64,000 bases of DNA from Bacillus kwashiorkori (GTDB lineage Bacteria > Bacillota > Bacilli > Bacillales > Caldibacillaceae). Shown here piece by piece: positions 45,801-54,606 of this stretch. The translations under genes and the position numbers were made by a program. The notes beneath the pieces are model-generated. The model saw only the letters and a list, made by a program, of their open reading frames with translations. It was not told the DNA's origin and made no database searches. The stretch is taken from positions 162,389-226,388 of the forward strand of contig NZ_CTDX01000012.1 in the NCBI RefSeq assembly GCF_001375515.1, read 5' to 3'. Each line of letters opens with the position of its first letter. The stretch's first letter is position 1.

Positions 45801-46207
45801 TCCGGAACTTCCCACGTCATTCTGTTGGCGGAACGGGTAAAATTTGGGCGCCACTTCAAATCAACGATGCTTTCATACATAACGGGAGCAACAGCTAACA
45901 TTATTTGGGAAAAATCATCAAACTCCCAATGAACAAGTCCGTTAAACGGTTCCGTACCAAAAAGTTCTAATGCGGAAAAAGCATCCACCCGAACACCGTC
46001 CATAAGAAATTGGCTCCGTCCAATCGTCACCAATTCCGTTTGGTTGTCCAATTTCACACCGTAAAAACTTTGCTTATGCCATTGAAAAAGGAGATGACTC
46101 CAATTCCCGACAGGCACACCAAACCCGTTATCGTCGACTGCAAATATAAAAAACGACCCGTCCGTATTTAATTTTGTTCGTATCGTTAACTGCATTATTT
46201 TTAACAT
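42833..46207 (-). CDS. ywqA: SNF2-family DEAD/DEAH-like helicase (YwqA-like) with an internal repeat insertion
   Basis: A 1124-residue ATPase. Residues about 1-470 include the bacterial SNF2-associated region. The motor has motif I DDMGLGKTIQL (about 522), motif II DEAQNIKN (about 781), motif III LTGTPMENR and motif VI QATDRAYRIGQ (about 1060). Between motifs Ia and II, about 145 residues (597-742) of Gly/Asp/Tyr-rich sequence with 12-residue repeats of the form GxLDGGDYxDGV are inserted in frame. The flanking motor sequence is intact. AGAGAGGG precedes the ATG. It lies just downstream of the ywqB-like gene and is probably co-transcribed. Function is not firmly known; chromatin-type remodelling motors translocate on dsDNA. 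Confidence 0.93.
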   Translation of the reverse strand: MLKIMQLTIRTKLNTDGSFFIFAVDDNGFGVPVGNWSHLLFQWHKQSFYGVKLDNQTELVTIGRSQFLMDGVRVDAFSALELFGTEPFNGLVHWEFDDFSQIMLAVAPVMYESIVDLKWRPNFTRSANRMTWEVPEDVWDEFLPNFWEEKLADEAFLQENVFATKQEFVQQLFDNGVHEFLKNHSVGGKNWTEQQAFLQSLVDRHIPVEKLFSDEMFMEWIGLKEDELPFSVGYRLEEPEEDGDWWTLETILRDKKKQEVVIPYTSRFDDNAGSRKGRTRGAKIPKRWEPFLDTVEERLQRVKELFFDGEWKYELTEDEAWGFLTNTSEALLMLGFEILLPAWWESIKEANLRLKAQVSSGSSGPSFVGLDAIMDFEWRLSINDVDFSEAEFQKLVEQNRRLIYVNGQWVKLDPDFIRQIKSMMEKAEKKGMRVQDFIEQELLYGADEREAFENDDHNAEVFSRIQIELHPKLRSFVQSLTELTELPNEPVPQALHGELRPYQVKGMNWLYFLRKYRFGACLADDMGLGKTIQLIAYLLLVKEREPMGGPALIICPTSVLGNWQREMEKFAPDLRVHLHYGPSRKKADEFRRVVGFQDDGNRMGRLDGGDYNDGVGGMDGADYYDGVGGLDGADYGDGVGRLDGGDYRGSSESAGVEDYRDGSGDLDDADYGDGVGWLDGGDYRGSSGNPRMKVYRDSVDSSPVLSEKAAVKSNVVSSDVSEDGMEENAGHLVNASGSGSEVLFEKERASLDQADVVLTTYGLAHIDFDELASVSWGTIVLDEAQNIKNAATKQSRAIRKLKGQHHIALTGTPMENRLTELWSIFDFINKGYLGSLTHFQQRFVLPIERERDTVKIDELRKLIRPFLLRRTKLDEEVALNLPEKLEQKEYCPLTPEQAALYDELVQTTFEQITKLSGFERKGLVLKLLGKLKQLCNHPALYLKETGHQYLLERSTKLEKLAELFDSILDQEEHGLIFTQYLGMGEMIRFTLEKRYKIKIPFLNGGSTKQQRDEMIDRFQNGEYPILLLSLKAGGTGLNLTAANHVVHYDRWWNPAVENQATDRAYRIGQTKFVHVHKFITTGTLEEKIDAMLERKQSLNNEIIQSDQWLADMSDNDLYDILKLD
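44089..44412. repeat. 36-bp tandem repeats inside the SNF2 gene
   Basis: Seven clear head-to-tail 36-bp units occupy 44161-44412, each opening AATC-(T/C)-x-C on the + strand and most continuing CACCATCC. One or two more diverged units lie at 44089-44160. The 36-bp length keeps the reading frame. Confidence 0.88.
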
Positions 46208-46371
46208 AAAAAAACCCTCTCTAACCTATCGTAACGACCATTTAAAAGGAGCAATACTCCATAAAAGGAAAACATGTGAATCGTTCAAACGTCGATGAAG
46301 ATGTAAGCTACGTCAGAAACACGAACACGTTAATGAAGACGAAAAAACTACGTCTAAAACCCGAAACGTCA

Positions 46372-47619
46372 CTAGTCATCCTCAATCAACTTCCCTCGGC
46401 GACACTCTTCTTGAAATGCCTTCAACCGTCTTGTCTCTCCTAACAGCCATTGGAAAAAGCGGTCCCACTCTTCTTGTTGTTTCAGCTTTTTATAAATCGT
46501 CCGCAATCGTTTTAAAAAGCGCACCGCGACCCGGTAACTTTGCCGATTTTTCCGCTCGACAAAATACTTTACCGTCTGATGATAAAAGGGCAGCAACAGT
46601 TCTGGTTGTTGTTTTTGGATCATCGTTAAAATCGGTGTTGCAATATCCACTGCCGTAATACCCGCATAAATTAAATAATTCACTAACTTATCATATTGCT
46701 CGGTATTTATATAAAAATCAATCAATTCCTCTTTACTATAGGGCAACATCGACATTATCGCCTTTTCATATAAATCTAAGTTATTTATTTTCGCCGTATA
46801 GTCAAATAAGTAGTCTTGAATATAACGGAAGTTGCGCATCCGCTCGTATGGACTTAATTGTTCCATATCTCCATCTAAATCAAAGTAATAATGGGCTAGC
46901 TTGCCGAACTCATTCCATTTCCTTTGCCTACCGTACATCTGTAGCCAATGGTATAGAAACGTCATATTTTTATCGCCAGCAAGTTTCAAAACTTCAATTG
47001 CCGAATCGACTTGATTTACTAAAAATAGTTGAATCGCATAACCAACCTTCCACGCCGAATCATGCTCACTTCTGGCAGCCATCTTTTCAGCAAAAGCAAG
47101 CTCCTCCGCCCGTAACAAGTTATTTATAAACAAATGATTCCAAAGCGACCAATAAATTGCTAAAACTTCCTGTTGCAACACACCATCAAAATATAACAAC
47201 TCACGAACATCTTTTGCTAATGTTTGAATAACAGAATCGTAGTTGAACGAAACCGGCTTAGCAATCGATTGAACTGAATCATCAATTTTTCGTTGAAAAT
47301 ATGAAAACAACGATTGAAGTTGACTAGCGTACCCATCGCTACTATAATCAGTCTGTTTGTAAATATACTCCAATAGTAATGTCGAAAAACGCACCGTCGT
47401 TACGATCGTAAAAAACTGCTTCATAACCGGATGATTCGGAGCAACAAAGGATAACCGAGTCACCGCTTGCTCACTGTAAAAACTCGCCAAGCCTGGCATA
47501 ACGGTATTTCTCCCTTTGAATATTTCAGCAAATAGCGAATCAGTAATCGCTACCCACTGCTCATAAGGTTGTTCATTCCCTTTTTTATTATCATGCTTCC
47601 TTTGAAAGTTCATCTCCAT
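46372..47619 (-). CDS. YwqB-like helical protein without a SWIM zinc finger
   Basis: A 415-residue, mostly helical cytoplasmic protein. Its position directly upstream of the SNF2 gene and its C-terminal part (repeat-like helices, then WDRFFQWLLGETRRLKAFQEECRRGKL) match YwqB, a SWIM zinc-finger family protein. The SWIM motif (CxCxnCxH), expected near the N-terminus, is not present in this product or in the 450 bases upstream. It therefore seems to be a shortened or SWIM-less version. The start at 47619 is followed by a charged segment and may be 1-2 residues off. Confidence 0.65.
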   Translation of the reverse strand: MEMNFQRKHDNKKGNEQPYEQWVAITDSLFAEIFKGRNTVMPGLASFYSEQAVTRLSFVAPNHPVMKQFFTIVTTVRFSTLLLEYIYKQTDYSSDGYASQLQSLFSYFQRKIDDSVQSIAKPVSFNYDSVIQTLAKDVRELLYFDGVLQQEVLAIYWSLWNHLFINNLLRAEELAFAEKMAARSEHDSAWKVGYAIQLFLVNQVDSAIEVLKLAGDKNMTFLYHWLQMYGRQRKWNEFGKLAHYYFDLDGDMEQLSPYERMRNFRYIQDYLFDYTAKINNLDLYEKAIMSMLPYSKEELIDFYINTEQYDKLVNYLIYAGITAVDIATPILTMIQKQQPELLLPFYHQTVKYFVERKNRQSYRVAVRFLKRLRTIYKKLKQQEEWDRFFQWLLGETRRLKAFQEECRRGKLIEDD

Positions 47620-48075
47620 CGGAACGACTCCTTCATTTGAATAAAATAATCTCCTATAAAACTAAGCCAAAAACCTATTTTTCAAAAATAATATAATTCG
47701 CCTCAAAAAAGCCTATTCTTTTATTATATCAATATTGCCTAATAATTTTTAGTGGAAACACCTATTCCAAAAAATTCACAAAGGAAGAGAAATAATCCGC
47801 AAAGAAACATATATTTCTCCAAACGCACCCGAAAAATAAAAAATATCCCTTAACGGCTATAAAAACTATTAACCCATCTGACAAAAAAATTCTCTTTAGT
47901 TATTCCATGAAGTCATATATAATACAATTGTTATGTAGAATTATGCCGAAAGCTGTTGATAATTTACGCTGTAAAAACGTGGTAAAAAGCGGTATAATTT
48001 TATATTAAAGAATATTCTTATAATATTTTTTCCATCAATGAGATAAAAAAATTGTCTAATACTTAGGAGGACCTC
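47620..48075. other. Divergent intergenic region before the wall-polymer genes
   Basis: AT-rich, with no gene. It must carry promoters in both directions. TATAAT at 47918-47923 is a candidate -10 box for the + strand, with a poor -35. Confidence 0.5.
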
Positions 48076-48762
48076 ATGCGCGAATATAGTTTTGTTCTAT
48101 TATCTGGCGGAATTGGTAAAAGAATGCAATTAAACATTCCAAAACAATTTTTACAATTAGCAGGAAGGCCTTTATTCATTCACGTGTTGGAAAAAGTGGA
48201 TACAATCCCGGAAGTGAAGGAAATCATCATCCCATGTCCAGAAGAGTTTTTACAAAAAACGGAAGACATTATTGAAGACTACGGTTTTACAACACAAATC
48301 CGCTGTATCGTTGGTGGTAGTTCTAGACAAGAATCTGTCTATAAAGCCCTACTTCAAGCAAACTATGATTATTGCATTATTCATGAAGCGGTAAGACCGT
48401 TCGTATCACGCGACATGTTCCAAGCACTCATCGATGAGGTAAATGAAAATGCTATTTACGGTTTGGATATTCCTTTCACTGTTTTACAAGGGGAAGAGTT
48501 TGTCGAAGGAATTTTACAACGGGACAAACTAGTCAATGTCCAACTGCCACATAAATACAACACGAAAAAACTATTGTATGCCCATGAATGTGCCCGCGAA
48601 GAAAAGATAGAATTTACGGAAGACGCAGGGTTATATTACTACTATTACAAATCGCAAATCAAAATTTTACAAGGATCTGAGAATAATATTAAAATAACGA
48701 AACCGATTGACCGCGTTATCGCGGAAGCAATTTATAAAGAAACGGTTTTAATGGGGGATTAA
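48076..48762 (+). CDS. IspD/TarI-family cytidylyltransferase, probable ribitol-5-phosphate cytidylyltransferase
   Basis: A 228-residue nucleotidyltransferase that would make CDP-ribitol (or a related CDP-polyol) from CTP. The CTP loop LLSGGIGKRMQLNIPKQF is followed by VGGSSRQESVYKAL and HEAVRPFVSRDMF; the last part has FTEDAGLYY and NIKITKPIDRVIAEAI. IspD shares this fold, but coupling to an SDR gene four bases downstream and to glycerophosphotransferase-type genes favours a wall-polymer role. CTTAGGAGGACC precedes the ATG. Confidence 0.85.
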   Translation: MREYSFVLLSGGIGKRMQLNIPKQFLQLAGRPLFIHVLEKVDTIPEVKEIIIPCPEEFLQKTEDIIEDYGFTTQIRCIVGGSSRQESVYKALLQANYDYCIIHEAVRPFVSRDMFQALIDEVNENAIYGLDIPFTVLQGEEFVEGILQRDKLVNVQLPHKYNTKKLLYAHECAREEKIEFTEDAGLYYYYYKSQIKILQGSENNIKITKPIDRVIAEAIYKETVLMGD

Positions 48763-48765
48763 TCG

Positions 48766-49518
48766 ATGAAAACATGTATCGTTACTGGAGCAAGCCGAGG
48801 AATTGGTCGGGCGATTTCCGTCGCATTAAGTCAACAAGAAGATATTCAAAACTTTATTATATTAGCAAGAACAGAAGAAGGTCTTGTCGAAACAAAAGGC
48901 CTCATGGCAGCTGGGAAAAATATCGAACACTACCATATCGATTTAACGAATTATGAAGAAGTGCAGACATTAGTCCAAGCAATTGGGCAAAAATATGGCA
49001 CGATTGACTTGCTCATTAATGTTGCTGGCTATGCCGATCCGAAATCACTTTTGGAAACGACGATCGAAAACTGGGAAACGACGTATCGAATTAACGTACA
49101 TTCCATTTTCAACATTACGAAGGAAGTCGTAAAATTTATGAAACGAACAGGCGGCAAAATTTTGAATGTGGCCTCAACATCTGGTATCACACCACGTCCA
49201 GGCTGGCTTGCTTACGCATCATCCAAAGCAGCTATCATTAGTATGTCGCAAACATTATCAGAAGAACTTTCCGATTACGGAATTTTAGTCTATTGTATTT
49301 CACCGGGACGCTGTGCAACAGAACTAAGAAAAATTTTAGCACCGGATGAAGACCCAACAACGATTATGCAACCCGAAGAAGTAGGCGATGTCGTACGTCA
49401 CCTATTATCCGATAGCGGCGTCTGCCTAGACGGACAAAACATCATCGTTCGCAAACAAGTAAAAAAACAAACCGCTAGTGTGAAAGTGGAAGTGGCGCCA
49501 GCGGGTGTAGTGAAGTAA
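48766..49518 (+). CDS. SDR-family reductase, probable ribulose-5-phosphate reductase of CDP-ribitol synthesis
   Basis: A 250-residue short-chain dehydrogenase with the cofactor motif TGASRGIG (residues 7-14), NVAG, and the active-site Ser 137/138, Tyr 150 and Lys 154 (YASSK). It starts four bases after the cytidylyltransferase. The same pairing of IspD-type and SDR domains is fused in the Bcs1/Acs1 enzymes of Gram-negative capsule loci, which reduce ribulose-5-P and make CDP-ribitol. No zinc-dependent TarJ is present, so this SDR is its likely replacement (inference). Confidence 0.8.
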   Translation: MKTCIVTGASRGIGRAISVALSQQEDIQNFIILARTEEGLVETKGLMAAGKNIEHYHIDLTNYEEVQTLVQAIGQKYGTIDLLINVAGYADPKSLLETTIENWETTYRINVHSIFNITKEVVKFMKRTGGKILNVASTSGITPRPGWLAYASSKAAIISMSQTLSEELSDYGILVYCISPGRCATELRKILAPDEDPTTIMQPEEVGDVVRHLLSDSGVCLDGQNIIVRKQVKKQTASVKVEVAPAGVVK

Positions 49519-49698
49519 AACGGTAGCAAATTGGCGCGGCGATTTAGGAAAAATAATGATAGATCACGCGCCAAACCTGCTTCGTAAAAGTATCGCAGAA
49601 AATCGCTGATGACGGAAACGTATAAACGGTGTCAATAATACGAAAAATCAATTTACTAGTTTTCAACAACTTAATATTTTCACATGAGGGAGTAAAAA

Positions 49699-51009
49699 AT
49701 GTCGAGTTATCAATTAGAAATTTTACAGCTAGTCATCTTACTCATAATTTTATATTTAGTAATACAACCGAAATTCAAACGTATCGCCCTCCTTACCCGG
49801 CGAGCATTCAGTATTACCGTCTATAACTTTTCCAAACTCATTCCAAAACAAAAGAACTTGATAGTTTTTGGCGGGGAGAATGGGCAAGGTTTCCGCGGCA
49901 ACACGAAATATATTTTCCTAGAAATGGCAAAAGATGAAAACCTTCGCTGTGTTTGGATCGCAAAAAACTCTGCAGTCGTGAAACAAATTCGGGAACTCGG
50001 ATTTGAATCCTATCATTGTAGTTCTAGAAAAGGGCAATGGCTCCAATTACGGGCGAAAATCGTTATCCATTCCCACTCCATCAATGACGACTTTAACAAA
50101 TCCCTTCTTGGCGGTGCGATTTCTTACTTAACATGGCACGGCGTCGGTTTGAAAAAAGTGTGGGGTGCGAACAAAAGCACATTCTCCTATAAAATTTTAA
50201 ACGAAGCAACCGGGCTTAATAAATTTTTCGGAAAAATGGTCGTAAAAACGAACCAAGCAAAATTGAATTACGTCGTTTCCACGAGTGAACGAGTTTCTTC
50301 CTACTACCCAGAAACCTTTCTCGTCCCGAAAGAAAACGTCATCGAAATGGGCCAAGTGCGTAATGACGTATTTTTTAAAACGACAGAAGAAGACTTGGAA
50401 ATACCTGAATGGATCCGCAACGATAAAATTATTTTATACATGCCAACCCATCGCAAATTCGGCAAGCTAGAAACAGATATTAATCTCATTATTAACTTCC
50501 CGAAACTCGATGAATTTTGTGAAAGACACGGGTACAAATTTGTCGTCAAGCGGCATATGTACAGCAACGGTGAAGTCCCATCGATTTATAAAAACATCAT
50601 CGATATAAGTGGAGAGACGTATGATCCGCAGCTTTTGTTAAAATACACGGACATTCTTTTAACCGATTATTCTAGCTGCTACACAGATTACTTGCTGCTC
50701 AACCGACCAGTGCTATTTTTCTGTTACGACTTAGAGTTATATTTGCAAAAATCGAACGAAATGTATTTCAACTACTTCGACGTCACACCTGGTCCGAAAT
50801 CATTCAACTTTGAAGACCTATTAAAACGACTAGAAATAACGATGGAAAACCCGCAAGAATATGAAAAAGAGCGGGAACGAGTGCTAAATATCTTTTACTC
50901 TAAAGATAACCAAAGAGAAGTACTACCGAAACAATTGAATTTTATTTATCGGGAACTGCTCGGTGAAAAAAACATTCACATCAATCAAAATAATAGTGTC
51001 AGTATGTAG
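49699..51009 (+). CDS. CDP-glycerol/ribitol phosphotransferase family protein (TagF/TarL-like)
   Basis: A 436-residue teichoic-acid-type polymerase or primase. An N-terminal hydrophobic segment (about 7-23) probably associates it with the membrane. The Glyphos_transf domain shows ISYLTWHGVGLKKVWG, ILYMPTHRKFG, VVKRHMYS, the active-site-type DILLTDYSSCYTDYLLLNRPVLFF and VTPGPK. The 180-base spacer from the SDR gene has no gene. GAGGGAGT precedes the ATG. Whether it adds glycerol- or ribitol-phosphate cannot be decided from sequence; the CDP-ribitol genes upstream favour ribitol. Confidence 0.88.
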   Translation: MSSYQLEILQLVILLIILYLVIQPKFKRIALLTRRAFSITVYNFSKLIPKQKNLIVFGGENGQGFRGNTKYIFLEMAKDENLRCVWIAKNSAVVKQIRELGFESYHCSSRKGQWLQLRAKIVIHSHSINDDFNKSLLGGAISYLTWHGVGLKKVWGANKSTFSYKILNEATGLNKFFGKMVVKTNQAKLNYVVSTSERVSSYYPETFLVPKENVIEMGQVRNDVFFKTTEEDLEIPEWIRNDKIILYMPTHRKFGKLETDINLIINFPKLDEFCERHGYKFVVKRHMYSNGEVPSIYKNIIDISGETYDPQLLLKYTDILLTDYSSCYTDYLLLNRPVLFFCYDLELYLQKSNEMYFNYFDVTPGPKSFNFEDLLKRLEITMENPQEYEKERERVLNIFYSKDNQREVLPKQLNFIYRELLGEKNIHINQNNSVSM

Positions 51010-51093
51010 GGTAGTGGGTGAGAGCGGGAGTAATATCCCCTTCGACCCTGCCTACAAAATTCAGATTACATCACCTGAATGGAAGTGTTACTC

Positions 51094-52284
51094 GTGAGCT
51101 CGTTAAGACTTTTGCCTACAATCATAGTGAAATACATCATCCGTATCGTATATGCGGTTTGCTCCTTCCTTTTTCCTGTAAATTCACAAAAAATTACTTT
51201 CGCTTCCTACCGTTCGGAGCAGTTGAAAGATAATTTGCAGTTCATCTATGACGAAATGACAGAAAATTACCCGCAATACGACTGTCATATTTTAATTAAA
51301 AAGTTTGATAGAAGACTGCTAGCGAAAGTATATTATGTGTTTCATATGATTAAGACATGCTACCATTTAGCAACTTCCAAACATTTCATTATCGATGATT
51401 ACTGCTTTCCGCTTTATTGTATTAAGGAACTGCGCCCAGGAACAGAAACAATCCAACTATGGCACAGTGCCGGCGCGTTGAAAAAGTTCGGCTTAAGTAC
51501 GGTCGGCAAACCGTTCGGACCGAGTGAAACCTATATTCAACATATTCAAATTCATGGCAACTACTCGAAAGTGTATGTGAGTGCGAAAGAGGTCATCCCA
51601 TATTTTGCCGAGGCCTTCCAAATGAACCCGAAGCAAATTTATCCGCTTGGCATTCCGAGAACCGACTATTTTTTTGACAAAAACCGAATCGGAAAGATGC
51701 AAGAACAATTCAATATAGACCATCCCGAGTTTGCCGGTAAAAAAATTATCCTATATGCTCCAACCTTTCGCGGTAAAAGTCATGATCAAGCATGTTTCAC
51801 TTTACCATTCGATTTACAAAAGATGGAAAGGGCTCTCGCCGATGAATACGTCCTGCTCATCCATCTCCATCCGTACATGCGGAAAAACTTACAGTTGGAG
51901 AATAACCGTTTCGCCTACCAAATGGATAGCAAATACAAAATTGAGGAACTACTTGCAGTTACAGACTTACTCATTACCGACTATTCAACGGTGTTCTTCG
52001 ATTACAGTTTACTCGAGCGGCCGATGGTGTTTTACGCCTATGATCTCGATAAGTATATAGAGGAACGCGACTTTTATTATGATTATGAAAAAATGATCCC
52101 AGGACCACTTGCGACTGATACGGATAGCCTTATCGAAGTGATCAAACTAAATCGGTTCTCTAAAGAACAAATAACCGCCTTTAAAAACCGGTTCTTCGAC
52201 TACCAAGACGGCAACGCGACGAAACGAATCGTTGCCCATATTTTAGAGGGCGAAATGGTCAAAGTAACCCGACAAGCGGTATAA
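51094..52284 (+). CDS. CDP-glycerol glycerophosphotransferase family protein (TagB/TarF-like)
   Basis: A 396-residue member of the same family as the previous gene, without a GT2 domain. A short membrane-associating N-terminus (VKYIIRIVYAVCSFLFPV) is followed by IQLWHSAGALKKFGLS, YVSAKEVIPYFAEAF, LGIPRTDYFF, ILYAPTFRGKS and LLITDYSTVFFDYSLLERPMVFYAYD. GTG 51094 after GGAAG is preferred; ATG 51079 lacks a ribosome site. Such proteins act as primases or short polymerases on wall-polymer linkage units. Confidence 0.87.
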   Translation: MSSLRLLPTIIVKYIIRIVYAVCSFLFPVNSQKITFASYRSEQLKDNLQFIYDEMTENYPQYDCHILIKKFDRRLLAKVYYVFHMIKTCYHLATSKHFIIDDYCFPLYCIKELRPGTETIQLWHSAGALKKFGLSTVGKPFGPSETYIQHIQIHGNYSKVYVSAKEVIPYFAEAFQMNPKQIYPLGIPRTDYFFDKNRIGKMQEQFNIDHPEFAGKKIILYAPTFRGKSHDQACFTLPFDLQKMERALADEYVLLIHLHPYMRKNLQLENNRFAYQMDSKYKIEELLAVTDLLITDYSTVFFDYSLLERPMVFYAYDLDKYIEERDFYYDYEKMIPGPLATDTDSLIEVIKLNRFSKEQITAFKNRFFDYQDGNATKRIVAHILEGEMVKVTRQAV

Positions 52285-53122
52285 GCATTGCAGAACCACC
52301 TCCAATTTGAGATGTTTTCCGTGAGGTTTCTAAAGCAACACGAAAAGCGGTGCGGACGTTGCAGGGACGCATCTAATGAGAGATTGTTTTTATGGAAAAT
52401 GTCCAAGGTAACATCAGAAGTTCTGTGTGGGACGGTGTACTAAAGTATTACCAAAATCTAATTAATATTTTTTAAGAAGAGGGAGTAGGCTAACGAGCTT
52501 GTTCTCTCTTTTTTGTAAAAAATTCTTTGTATGGATATCATAATTGTGTGTGAAACGATACACTAAGGTTTTTCAAATGAAATTGTTATAAAAAGACACA
52601 TAACACCTCAGTAAGAAAACCGCAATTTTATTACATATATAACAATTATTTTAAACTTTTGATAATATCAATGAAATAAACTATAAAATTTTATATTATG
52701 GATATAGAATATTGGAATGTTCAGTTATTCCCGTCTATCAACGAATGGAAATGAAAAAAACAATACATGGAAATAGTTGGCTATAAGTATATCTTTTACA
52801 TATGTTCACTACGTTAATTTGATGTTATAATGTTTTTTGAATGTAAATAGGACTATTATACTATTTCAGAAATTAAGTAAATACAATATTTTCAGTTCTT
52901 TGCTGGAGTTAAATTGCACAAACGTTTTTTTTTTCATATGATGATTGAGGATGGAAATTACGAAATACTATCTGCTCTCTTATTCCTACAAGGATGAATA
53001 GGTTCTTTGGCTGACGTCTTTATTTAAAGGTTTGAAATATATCACAAAATCATCAAAAAAACATCAAAAATTGAAAGACAGGCAATAAATACTAAAAGGC
53101 AATAAGGAAAGAGGTGGAACGC
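52285..53122. other. Intergenic region in the wall-polymer block
   Basis: About 840 bases without a gene. It holds a terminator (52477-52514) and, at 52823-52831, an extended -10 sequence TGT-TATAAT with a weak -35, which could start a ~280-base leader for the next gene. The rest is AT-rich. Confidence 0.5.
52477..52514 (+). terminator. Terminator of the first wall-polymer transcription unit
   Basis: AAGAGGGAGTAGGC pairs with GCTTGTTCTCTCTT (several wobble pairs), followed by TTTT. Confidence 0.7.
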
Positions 53123-54553
53123 ATGAGTCAATTCTCAATTGTAATGCCTGTATTCAATAAAGCGAAATATGTAAAAGATGCGATTGAATCAGTCATTAAT
53201 CAAACGATTGGTTTCAAGGATAATGTAGAGCTAATCATTGTGAATGATGGTAGTACGGATAACAGTGCTAAAGTCTGCCTCGAATATAAAAGCCAATACC
53301 CAAATAATATTAAATATATCGAAATAGCGAACAGTGGTCCTTCTAAAGCGCGGAATAAAGGTTTATCGATGGTTTCAGACTATTCTAGAATAATAGTCTT
53401 ATTGGATGCAGATGACAAACTTGATACAAATTTATTAAATAAAGCAGATCAATTTTTTCAAACATATGATGTTGATATGGCAGTGACGCCAATTAAGTAT
53501 TTTAACAATGCAATTAGTGAAAAAGAGCACGGACTTAATTATCGATTTGCGGATGGAAATCGGATTATCAATATTTTTAATGAATATGACGCCATTCACT
53601 TTTATGCCGGTGGATTATTTTTCAAAGGAAAGGTAATCGCTGAAAAACAATTTCAGTTTGATGAATCGCTAGAATTTTGGGAAGATGCCCTTTCCATCAA
53701 TAAATATTTACTACAGCATTCACCTCAATATGGTGTTATAGCTGGTGCTTTTTACTATTATCGGAGAGAAGTAGGTAACTCATTAGTTGATAATTCTTGG
53801 AATCGGAAAGACCGTTTCACGCCATTCTTAAAAAATGGATATTTAAAACTTATTCAGTTATCAATGGAAAAATACGGACAAATCATTCCGTATATACAAT
53901 ATTTAATTATTTACCATATGAAACTATTCCTTTATAAAAAAGGTTCCAACGCTCTCATCGCTACATTAGATGAACGAGAGAAAAAGGAATTTATTTCGGA
54001 ATATGTGAAAATACTCGAGTTGCTAGATGAAAAATATATTTTGGAACAAAAAAACTTGCAATCATTTTACAAAGAGTTTTTAATTGCACTAAAACAATAC
54101 GGTTGGCCAATCAAAATGAATGGTAATCTATTACCAACCAAAATAACTCAAATAGATGAAGAGATATTAACTTGTGACTCACTAATTTTTAAAAAGAAAA
54201 AATTTTATGGACTTGCTGTTAAAATTACAGGCTATATAAGAACAGATATTAATAACTTTAATCGAGAAGACTATTTTGCTATTAAATCTCGTAAAAAAGT
54301 GAAAGTACTTCAACAAAAGCAAATAAAGAATGAGATTAAGATTTGGGGCAAAACTATTCGAGAAGCGAAATATGCCGGCTTTGAATTTATTTTACCGATT
54401 ACAAGAATGCACTTTTCGTTTTTAGTTAAGAAACAAGGAAAAACAATCGAGTTAAATACATTTAATTATTATGCAAAGTTTCGCGACAAACTATCACTAA
54501 TAATCGAAAAAATAAAATCGAAAATTACCCATGCAGGAACCATTCATTCATAA
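53123..54553 (+). CDS. Glycosyltransferase family 2 protein
   Basis: A 476-residue GT-A glycosyltransferase. The first ~230 residues have SIVMPVFNKAKYVKDAIESV, VELIIVNDGSTDNS, SGPSKARNKGLS and the metal-binding VLLDADDKLD, then LEFWEDALSINKYLL. The remaining ~240 residues are helical with a small beta-rich end (330-476) that I do not recognise and which may bind polymer. GAGGTGG precedes ATG 53123. It probably glycosylates a wall polymer, or joins in building its backbone, with the next gene. Confidence 0.88.
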   Translation: MSQFSIVMPVFNKAKYVKDAIESVINQTIGFKDNVELIIVNDGSTDNSAKVCLEYKSQYPNNIKYIEIANSGPSKARNKGLSMVSDYSRIIVLLDADDKLDTNLLNKADQFFQTYDVDMAVTPIKYFNNAISEKEHGLNYRFADGNRIINIFNEYDAIHFYAGGLFFKGKVIAEKQFQFDESLEFWEDALSINKYLLQHSPQYGVIAGAFYYYRREVGNSLVDNSWNRKDRFTPFLKNGYLKLIQLSMEKYGQIIPYIQYLIIYHMKLFLYKKGSNALIATLDEREKKEFISEYVKILELLDEKYILEQKNLQSFYKEFLIALKQYGWPIKMNGNLLPTKITQIDEEILTCDSLIFKKKKFYGLAVKITGYIRTDINNFNREDYFAIKSRKKVKVLQQKQIKNEIKIWGKTIREAKYAGFEFILPITRMHFSFLVKKQGKTIELNTFNYYAKFRDKLSLIIEKIKSKITHAGTIHS

Positions 54554-54606
54554 AAATTGTTTGAAGTTTATCTTTCTTTGGATGTGGTAAGGGGGTTAAA
54601 GAAACA

